The position numbers and the translations under genes are program-made. The notes beneath the pieces are model-generated. The model made no database searches and was not told where the DNA came from. It saw nothing but the letters and a program-made list of their open reading frames with translations. Positions 1 to 5,371 of a stretch of DNA of 5,371 nt are shown here, one piece after another. This stretch comes from JAGNRR01 sp964389575 (GTDB lineage Bacteria > Bacteroidota > Bacteroidia > Chitinophagales > Chitinophagaceae): positions 1 to 5,371 of the forward strand of contig CAYMFF010000108.1 in assembly GCA_964389575.1 (NCBI GenBank), in the 5' to 3' direction. Position 1 is the stretch's first letter; every line of letters begins with the position of its first letter.

Positions 1-2018
1 GTAGCCGTGTATTGGCCGCTGCGGGTGAAGAAAATGCTGGTTTGATAGATATTGGAGGCGGCTTAGCTTGTTCTTTTAAAATAGAAAGTCACAATCACCC
101 ATCAGCAATTGAACCTTTTCAAGGAGCGGCAACGGGAGTTGGTGGTATTCACCGTGATATTTTTACCATGGGTGCTCGTCCAATTGCGACGCTGAACTCA
201 TTACGTTTTGGAAAATTAGAAGATGCTAAAACCAAGCACTTATTAAAAGGTGTAGTTAGTGGTATTGGACATTATGGAAATTGTTTTGGTGTACCGACAG
301 TTGCGGGTGAAACTTTTTTTGATGAAAGTTATAATACCAACCCATTGGTAAATGCTATGAGCGTAGGAATTGCGCAAGCGGGAAAAACACTTTCTGCCAT
401 TTCATACGGAGTAGGCAATCCTGTTTTTATTGTGGGTAGTGATACTGGGAAAGACGGAATTGGTGGTGCATCATTTGCGAGTGCTGATATTGACGAGGAT
501 AGTGCCAAAGATTTACCAGCTGTTCAAGTGGGCGACCCTTTTCAGGAAAAGAAGTTAATGGAAGCTTGTATGGAGCTTTTAGAAACTGACTGTATCATTG
601 GAATGCAAGATATGGGTGCGGCCGGCATTGCTTGCAGTACAAGTGAAATGAGTGCCAAGGGCGAGCATGGCATGAAAATTAATTTAGACAAAGTACCAAC
701 TCGACAAGACGACATGTTGGCTTGGGAAATGCTTTGCAGCGAAAGCCAAGAGCGTATGTTGGTGGTTGTAAAAAAAGGTCATGAAGCGGACATGATTCGC
801 ATTTTTGATAAATGGGATATTCACTGTGAAGAAATTGGAGAAGTAACAGAAGGTGATAATTTAGAATTTCATCACAAAGGAGAAATCGTAGCCAACTTAT
901 CTGCTGATCATTTAGTATTGGGCGGCGGCGCTCCTGTCTATGATAGAGAATATGCTGAGCCAAAATATATGGAACAGGTTAATGCCTTTAATATAGACCA
1001 AGTAGAAGAACCAAAAGATTTAAAAGCAACTGCGAAACAACTTATGGCCTTGCCAAATATCTGTAGCAAGAGCTGGGTATATAACCAATATGATAGCATG
1101 GTAGGAACTGCCAATGCGAGCACCAATGCTCCAAGCGATGCGGCAGTACTAAGAGTAAAAGGAAGCGATAAAGGAATTGCGGCAAGTGTAGATTGTAATA
1201 GCCGTTTTGTTTATGCAAATCCTAAGGTTGGTGGCTTGATAGCCGTTAGTGAATGTGCCAGAAATATTTCTTGTACGGGCGCTTTGCCTTTGGCAATCAC
1301 TAATTGCTTAAACTTTGGAAATCCTTATAACCCTGAAGTGTACTTTCAGTTTGTAAAAGCATTGGAAGGGATGAGCGAAGCATGTGTAAAGTTTGATACG
1401 CCTGTTACCGGTGGTAATGTAAGTTTTTATAATCAAAGCCCAGACGGTGCCGTATACCCAACTCCTACTATTGGTATGATCGGTCTGTTAGAAAATATTG
1501 AAACGCGCATGACCCTTGATTTTAAAAATGAGGGTGATTTAATTTATATCTTGGGTACTTCGCGTAACGATATTAATAGTTCAGAATATTTATATAATAT
1601 TCATAATGTAAAACACAGCCCCACACCTCACTTTGATTTAGAAGAAGAATTTGCTATTCAAAAAACAGTGCGTGACTTGGTAGCTAATAAAAAAATTAGT
1701 AGCGCACATGATGTGAGCGATGGAGGTTTATTTGTTTCACTAATCGAAAGTGCGAAAGAACGTGGATTAGGTTTTGACATTAGCTGTAAAGAAGGAGTCA
1801 GAAAAGACGCTTTCTTATTTGGCGAAAGTCAATCTCGAATTATTGTTTCTGTATCAGCTGATAAAGCGGGTGATTTTGAGAGTGCTTTAGGTGATACTGC
1901 TTTTGAGCAAATTGGAACTGTTACAAGTGGCGATATTAAGGTAGACTCTGAAACTTGGGAAAGCATAACAGATTTTGTGCAACCTTATGCTGATGCTTTG
2001 GAAGAGGCTTTGGGATAA
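1..2018 (+). CDS. purL: Phosphoribosylformylglycinamidine synthase subunit PurL (5' truncated by window)
   Basis: PurL catalyses the ATP-dependent conversion of FGAR to FGAM, the fourth step of de novo purine synthesis, in the cytoplasm. The frame is open from base 3 and ends at TAA 2016-2018, giving about 671 visible residues. The family is usually about 740, so roughly 70 N-terminal residues lie upstream; the TTG at 12 is internal, not a start. The metal- and substrate-binding motif ESHNHPSAIEP is at 84-116 and contains the presumed proton-acceptor histidine. It is followed by GAATGVGG, GNCFGVPTVAGE, QDMGAAG, APVYDREY, TGGNVSFYN, SAHDVSDGG and FGESQSRI, which span both halves of the duplicated AIR-synthase-like fold. 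There is no C-terminal glutaminase domain, so this is the small form, which by family knowledge works with PurS and PurQ; neither is in the window. The frame is intact with no missing motif in the visible part. The 121-base gap to the next gene argues against coupling with it. Confidence 0.97.
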   Translation, partial: SRVLAAAGEENAGLIDIGGGLACSFKIESHNHPSAIEPFQGAATGVGGIHRDIFTMGARPIATLNSLRFGKLEDAKTKHLLKGVVSGIGHYGNCFGVPTVAGETFFDESYNTNPLVNAMSVGIAQAGKTLSAISYGVGNPVFIVGSDTGKDGIGGASFASADIDEDSAKDLPAVQVGDPFQEKKLMEACMELLETDCIIGMQDMGAAGIACSTSEMSAKGEHGMKINLDKVPTRQDDMLAWEMLCSESQERMLVVVKKGHEADMIRIFDKWDIHCEEIGEVTEGDNLEFHHKGEIVANLSADHLVLGGGAPVYDREYAEPKYMEQVNAFNIDQVEEPKDLKATAKQLMALPNICSKSWVYNQYDSMVGTANASTNAPSDAAVLRVKGSDKGIAASVDCNSRFVYANPKVGGLIAVSECARNISCTGALPLAITNCLNFGNPYNPEVYFQFVKALEGMSEACVKFDTPVTGGNVSFYNQSPDGAVYPTPTIGMIGLLENIETRMTLDFKNEGDLIYILGTSRNDINSSEYLYNIHNVKHSPTPHFDLEEEFAIQKTVRDLVANKKISSAHDVSDGGLFVSLIESAKERGLGFDISCKEGVRKDAFLFGESQSRIIVSVSADKAGDFESALGDTAFEQIGTVTSGDIKVDSETWESITDFVQPYADALEEALG

Positions 2019-2064
2019 ATTATTCATACCGCTGGTCAAAGTATAATGCCGTTGATTGGAACTT

Positions 2065-2096
2065 TTTGGAGAAACTTAAAAAAAATGTTACTTTCA
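2065..2096 (+). promoter_or_regulatory. Weak candidate Bacteroidota-type promoter for the downstream gene
   Basis: TTTG at 2065-2068 is followed after 20 bases by TACTTTCA at 2089-2096. This resembles the Bacteroidota -33/-7 pattern (TTTG, about 19-21 bases, TAnnTTTG) with two mismatches in the -7 box. It would start transcription near 2102, about 38 bases before the ATG at 2140. A second -7-like string, TACTTTTA at 2114-2121, matches better but has no TTTG at the right distance. AT-rich DNA gives such matches by chance. Confidence 0.22.
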
Positions 2097-2139
2097 TACA
2101 ATGTATAACCCCCTACTTTTATTGAATCACTGTTCCAAC

Positions 2140-2199
2140 ATGAAAAAACTAATTGCCCTCCTTGTAGTTTCAATTTTTCTATCGTTTAATCTAAATGCC
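2140..2199 (+). other. Sec signal peptide coding segment
   Basis: Residues 1-20 read MKKLIALLVVSIFLSFNLNA: two lysines, a hydrophobic core from about residue 4 to 16, and a likely signal peptidase I site after Ala20 (L-N-A before Ile21). No lipobox cysteine is present, so the protein is not predicted to be a lipoprotein. Confidence 0.88.
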
Positions 2200-5100
2200 A
2201 TAGGCTTTGATTGGTATGGCTTGAGCAACACCTCAGGTAACTACAAAATAAATGATTTAATTTATCATGACAATCATATTTATGGTATTGGTGAATTTGA
2301 AAATACTAGTATAGTTGTTGGGGGCAATACGCTGAGTAATAGTTCCTCTTCAGGTACAAAAGATTTATTCGTATTTAAAGCTGATACCTTGGGTACCGTA
2401 ATTTGGGCAACTAAATTTGGGGGCGCAGGTGAAGAGTACAGCAATAACATGACTGTTGATAATGCAGGTAATGCGTTAATTACAGGGAGTTTTGAAGGAA
2501 CCGGAGTTTTTGGAACCAATTCATTAATAAGCAATGGTGGTAAAGACGTATTTGTGCTAAAACTAAATCCTAACGGCAGTGTGCAGTGGGCTAGAAACGT
2601 AGGTGGGGCGGCTGATGATGTTGGCAATGATATTTGCAGTGATTTTGCCAATAGTGTTTATTCAATAAATACGTTTAAAAATGCTGTGACTTTTAGTGGG
2701 TTAACAGCAAACGCCGCAACGACCTACGTAGGGATTACAAAGTATGATGCTTTAGGTAACGAAAGCTGGTTTAAATATACTATTCCATATAGTAACAATC
2801 AATCTGATGATAGAGGTGTTGCTATTAAATATGACAAGAATGATAGTTCAGTAATGATTATGACCTCTATGAAAAGCGAGAATATATTAATGAACGATCC
2901 ATATTTTTATAACCCAACGATTCCTTTCATACTATTTACAACTAATAATGGACTGAATATGCAAGCTAGTTTTAAATATAACTCCACATTTATTCCTGAT
3001 CATTTGCATTCAAGAAGTTTGTCATCTTTATCTAATAGACCTCAAGATTTACTTATCAAAGACAGCTCACAAGTTGTAATGTCAATAGATGTTCCTTTTG
3101 ACTTAGGAGGTGCCTCAAACTCAAGTCTTCCATATTTTCAAAATGGGTCTCAGATTGGCAATACATACTCTGGTTACTTAGTAGATTGGAACGGTTATCA
3201 CCAATCCATACCTAAAATAAGTGGGCAGGGAATCAATACATTTGGTATTTATAAATTTACCAATGCTAACTATTGTCAGTCCAATACAATCTTACAATAC
3301 TCTCCCTTTTTAAACTCTGGACAAATTGACACTTTCGAAATTTATAACGATGAAATTTTCTCAATATGCAATAACGATTCTAATGTTTATATTGGCGGTA
3401 AAAACTTTGTTGGCAAAATTTGTTGGACACAAAGTTGTAATACACCAAGCGCAGCGCCTCTCCCTTTAACCTTAACACCTGCGCCAGATGACTCCATTTG
3501 TCCAGGTAACTTTACAGCCATTGGATTACCAGTTTGTGAGTATGTAAAAGGAGGTAACCCGCCGTATACCTTTAGTTGGACGCCCAACATTAATATGCTT
3601 AGCTCCAATTCAGCCCGAGTATTAGTAAATCCTGCTAACAATACAATTTATTATTTGACGGTTACCGATGCGGCCAATAATGTAGTTTATGATACTGTAA
3701 GTGTTTTTACGACTTTAATTAACTCTATAAGCAACTTAACTATCTCACCAATGCATGATACTATTTGTCGAGGAGATACTATTCAGTTCAGTACAAATTA
3801 TAACGGCACTCCATCAAACTACGGTTGGAGCTCTTCTTTCGGTTCCAATAGATTTAACTTAATCAACCAAACACTTACTAACACTAGTTCCGCTGGATAT
3901 TCTGTATTAAACTCATTTAGCAGCACATATAATGGCATTGTCTCTTTAACCTTGTACGGCACTAACGGTTGTTATGCAAATGCTCAGTCTAATATAACTA
4001 TAAAACCAAGTGCCGTTATTGGCTATACAGCCTCGACAAATGGAACTCTTTGTCAAGGTGATAGCCTTACACTGACAGGTAGTGGCGGTGTGACTTCCTG
4101 GTCTGCGGGAGTGCAAGACAGTATACCTTTCATCCCAAACGATACTTCTATTTACATAGTTACCGGAGTCGATACAAATGGATGCGTTGGTATGGACACG
4201 GCCAATATTTCTTTCCACCAAGTTAATCACTCCATTTATGGTTTTGCTCACAGTAATCCTTCCTCTCCGAATCCTCCTCCACCGAATCAAATTCCTGTGA
4301 ATGCCTGTTTGGGAGATTCGGTTATGTTATTCTCTACAGGACTAAGTAACATAAGCTGGACGGGAGGAATAACAAATCAAATTTATTTTCAACCTTCAAG
4401 TTCAGGCGCCTATTACGTAACAGGTAATTATGGCAATAACTGCGTTTTAAATGACAGTGTTATGGTCACTTTGAACCAACCAAATACGCTAGCTAGTAGC
4501 AATTTAAATCAGAACCCTATAGAGTTATGCATTGGGGATAGTGTTACCTTGTTTGGTGCAGGTGCCAATACATATACATGGACGGGAGGTGTGGTAAACA
4601 ACACAAGCTTTATACCAACCGTAAGTCAACAATTTATTGTTACAGGAACAGATACAAATAACTGTTCTGGGACTGATAGTATTCAAGTAATTGTAAATAG
4701 TTTACCAACTGTTTTGGCAAATAGTATATCCAATCAAAACCCAATTGACGTCTGTGCAGGTGATAGCATCACGCTTTACGGCAGCGGAGCAAACACGTAC
4801 TCATGGACAGGAGGCATAATAGATAACGTAAGTTTTTCAACTAGCAATAGTCAAACATTTACTGTGACGGGAATAGATACAAATAATTGTAGTGCAACGG
4901 ATAGTATTCAACTTATTGTAAATCCATTACCCAATCCGATAGTTCTTTTAACTACTAGTACTTTAACTACAACCAATGTCAGTAACATTGCTTCTTACAA
5001 CTGGTTCTTGAATGGAACTCTATTTGGTGGCAATGCTGTCACCCAACAGATCAGCCAAAATGGTCAATACGTTGTGGAAGCAATCGACAGTAATGGATGC

Positions 5101-5371
5101 AGCGGATTTGATACTCTTGACGTTATCAACCTAAGTTCTAGTCAATATGGCAAGCAGAATTTAATAACCATCTACCCCAACCCAACTAAGGGCGAATTCA
5201 CAATTTCAACCCTTAGGGTCACGGTTGGTAGGGTTGAAATTTATAACTTATTAGGTAAAAAAGTGAGTGCCAGAAAATTAGACTCTACGAATACTGTTTT
5301 TGATATGAGTTCATTAGCAAAGGGTAGTTATTTTGTAAAGGTGATTTCAAATGGACAATTGTATGTAGAGA
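2140..5371 (+). CDS. Secreted modular protein: SBBP-like repeats, Ig-like modules and T9SS type A sorting domain (3' end cut by window)
   Basis: The frame is open from ATG 2140 to the last base, with 1077 complete codons and no stop. Residues 1-20 are a signal peptide. Residues about 25-215 carry propeller-type repeats with Trp at 25, 89, 150 and 210. Residues about 225-427 match nothing I recognise. Residues about 445-1000 form seven Ig-like or PKD-like modules. Residues about 1007-1077 are a T9SS type A sorting domain, which typically ends a few residues further on. I infer Sec export followed by T9SS passage to the surface or medium. The role is unknown: adhesin or ligand binder is a guess from the architecture, and no catalytic motif was seen. 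The start at 2140 is preferred because MKK begins the signal peptide; the in-frame ATG at 2101 would add 13 residues in front of it. No Shine-Dalgarno is visible, as is common in Bacteroidota. The protein is rich in Asn, Ser and Thr. Codon use looks like that of the upstream purL. Confidence 0.93.
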   Translation, partial: MKKLIALLVVSIFLSFNLNAIGFDWYGLSNTSGNYKINDLIYHDNHIYGIGEFENTSIVVGGNTLSNSSSSGTKDLFVFKADTLGTVIWATKFGGAGEEYSNNMTVDNAGNALITGSFEGTGVFGTNSLISNGGKDVFVLKLNPNGSVQWARNVGGAADDVGNDICSDFANSVYSINTFKNAVTFSGLTANAATTYVGITKYDALGNESWFKYTIPYSNNQSDDRGVAIKYDKNDSSVMIMTSMKSENILMNDPYFYNPTIPFILFTTNNGLNMQASFKYNSTFIPDHLHSRSLSSLSNRPQDLLIKDSSQVVMSIDVPFDLGGASNSSLPYFQNGSQIGNTYSGYLVDWNGYHQSIPKISGQGINTFGIYKFTNANYCQSNTILQYSPFLNSGQIDTFEIYNDEIFSICNNDSNVYIGGKNFVGKICWTQSCNTPSAAPLPLTLTPAPDDSICPGNFTAIGLPVCEYVKGGNPPYTFSWTPNINMLSSNSARVLVNPANNTIYYLTVTDAANNVVYDTVSVFTTLINSISNLTISPMHDTICRGDTIQFSTNYNGTPSNYGWSSSFGSNRFNLINQTLTNTSSAGYSVLNSFSSTYNGIVSLTLYGTNGCYANAQSNITIKPSAVIGYTASTNGTLCQGDSLTLTGSGGVTSWSAGVQDSIPFIPNDTSIYIVTGVDTNGCVGMDTANISFHQVNHSIYGFAHSNPSSPNPPPPNQIPVNACLGDSVMLFSTGLSNISWTGGITNQIYFQPSSSGAYYVTGNYGNNCVLNDSVMVTLNQPNTLASSNLNQNPIELCIGDSVTLFGAGANTYTWTGGVVNNTSFIPTVSQQFIVTGTDTNNCSGTDSIQVIVNSLPTVLANSISNQNPIDVCAGDSITLYGSGANTYSWTGGIIDNVSFSTSNSQTFTVTGIDTNNCSATDSIQLIVNPLPNPIVLLTTSTLTTTNVSNIASYNWFLNGTLFGGNAVTQQISQNGQYVVEAIDSNGCSGFDTLDVINLSSSQYGKQNLITIYPNPTKGEFTISTLRVTVGRVEIYNLLGKKVSARKLDSTNTVFDMSSLAKGSYFVKVISNGQLYVE
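2200..2784 (+). other. SBBP-like beta-propeller repeats
   Basis: Residues 21-215 contain repeats built on D-x-F-V-x-K-x-(D/N)-x-x-G-x-(V)-x-W-(A), followed by GG-A, and then a D-x-x-G-N-x-x-x-T-G-x-F strand. Instances are DLFVFKADTLGTVIWA (75-90) and DVFVLKLNPNGSVQWA (136-151), with a weaker ITKYDALGNESWF (199-211). Trp25, 89, 150 and 210 are spaced 64, 61 and 60 residues, so each unit is about 60 residues. This is the signature of SBBP (seven-bladed beta-propeller) repeats, common at the N-terminus of Bacteroidota secreted proteins. Only three or four units are clear, so a full propeller would need blades from the following region. Confidence 0.75.
2812..3420 (+). other. Unrecognised middle region of the secreted protein
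   Basis: Residues 225-427 show no motif I can name. The stretch is rich in Asn, Ser, Phe and Tyr, and in alternating hydrophobic patterns typical of beta strands. The last part (NVYIGGKNFVGKICW, 416-429) resembles the strand pattern of the earlier repeats, so the region may consist of degenerate propeller blades closing the fold. It could instead be a separate beta-rich domain. Confidence 0.5.
3472..5139 (+). other. Seven tandem Ig-like/PKD-like modules
   Basis: Approximate modules by residue are 445-527, 528-627, 628-697, 698-782, 783-858, 859-933 and 934-1000. The typical plan is C-x-G-D-(S/T)-hydrophobic, then aromatic-x-W-(T/S)-x-G, then Y/F-x-V-T-G-x-D-T-N-(N/G)-C, ending in (D-S-I)-x-x-x-V. 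The Trp residues are 480, 563, 654, 740, 814, 889 and 955. This matches Ig-like modules common in Bacteroidota surface proteins (the Ig_7/CHU_C-associated or PKD-like type). I cannot settle the exact family by eye. Modules 1 and 7 are the most divergent. Confidence 0.78.
4507..4935 (+). repeat. Tandem duplicated module, 225-base period (modules 5 and 6)
   Basis: The unit beginning at 4507 (NQNPIELC) recurs at 4732 (NQNPIDVC), an exact 75-codon period. A hand alignment without gaps gives 46 identical residues of 68, and most differences are conservative. Short DNA stretches are also shared, such as GATAGTATTCAA in both copies. The other modules are much less alike, so this pair is the youngest duplication in the array. 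Confidence 0.88.
5158..5371 (+). other. T9SS type A C-terminal sorting domain (last residues outside window)
   Basis: From residue 1007 the sequence follows the Por secretion tail (TIGR04183-type) plan: ITIYPNPTKGEF (1009-1020), VEIYNLLGKKV (1032-1042), and FDMSSLAKGSYFVKVIS (1054-1070). The domain directs transport across the outer membrane by the PorSS/T9SS machinery and is normally removed by the PorU sortase. The visible part reaches the final beta strand (GQLYVE), so only a few residues and the stop codon should be missing. Confidence 0.93.
5202..5241. repeat. Perfect 12-base inverted repeat with 16-base spacer
   Basis: AATTTCAACCCT at 5202-5213 is the exact reverse complement of AGGGTTGAAATT at 5230-5241, separated by 16 bases. 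It lies within the coding sequence of the sorting domain, between the YPNP strand and the VEIYNLLG strand. The mRNA could fold into a 12-bp hairpin here. There is no following T-run, so it does not look like an intrinsic terminator. Confidence 0.8.

Noticed and set aside
679..1126. Minus-strand open frames at 679-963 and 938-1126
   Set aside because: They lie antisense to conserved PurL coding sequence, overlap each other and show no recognisable protein pattern.
2022..2048. Imperfect hairpin after purL (ATAC pairing GTAT, extended past a bulged C)
   Set aside because: The stem is short and AT-rich with a bulge and an 11-base loop, and no T-run follows. It is not a convincing terminator.
2085..2108. 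Seven-codon ATG reading frame (MLLSYNV) with GGAG 13 bases upstream, as a possible leader peptide
   Set aside because: It is too short to judge, the spacing is long for a ribosome binding site, the phylum rarely relies on such sites, and no attenuator-like structure follows.
2101..2142. In-frame ATG at 2101 as an alternative start for the secreted protein
   Set aside because: It would put 13 extra residues, including Asn, His and Cys, in front of a normal MKK-type signal peptide, and it would lie at or before the candidate transcription start.
2280..4290. Minus-strand open frames at 2280-2651, 3387-3641 and 3946-4290
   Set aside because: They are antisense to the intact secreted-protein frame, whose domains and repeats are clear on the plus strand. 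The translations are low-complexity or unlike any protein I know.
3472..5139. Repeat array as a CRISPR or DNA-level satellite
   Set aside because: The repeats are protein-level modules of 70-100 residues with diverged DNA, in one open frame, without the short identical repeats and spacers of a CRISPR array.

Overview
This window looks like part of a Bacteroidota chromosome. The DNA is AT-rich, neither gene start has a clear Shine-Dalgarno sequence, and the second gene ends in a type IX secretion (T9SS) type A sorting domain, a system confined to that phylum. The PurL is the small, multi-subunit form. As far as I recall, that fits Chitinophagales- or Cytophaga-like lineages better than those encoding the long single-chain enzyme, but this placement is inference.

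Layout: positions 1-2018 hold the 3' part of purL (plus strand), with its start lying upstream of the window. A 121-base gap (2019-2139) follows, with no convincing terminator and only a weak promoter candidate. From 2140 to the end of the window, one uninterrupted reading frame (1077 complete codons visible, no stop) encodes a large secreted modular protein. In order it has a signal peptide, W-anchored propeller-type repeats resembling SBBP repeats, a stretch of about 200 residues I do not recognise, about seven Ig-like/PKD-like modules, and a nearly complete T9SS sorting domain. The window probably stops only a few codons before the end of this gene.

The two genes appear functionally unrelated. 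One is cytoplasmic purine biosynthesis; the other is probably an exported, cell-surface or released protein that may bind surfaces or ligands. They share a strand, but nothing suggests a joint pathway. I see no RNA genes, mobile elements, CRISPR arrays or phage genes, and no clear sign of a wholly new system. The points most worth a second look are in the modular protein: a recent module duplication, a regular Cys-Trp-Cys pattern that breaks down in the outer modules, dense Bacteroidota-type O-glycosylation sequons confined almost entirely to the Ig-like part, and a perfect 12-base inverted repeat inside the sorting-domain coding sequence.
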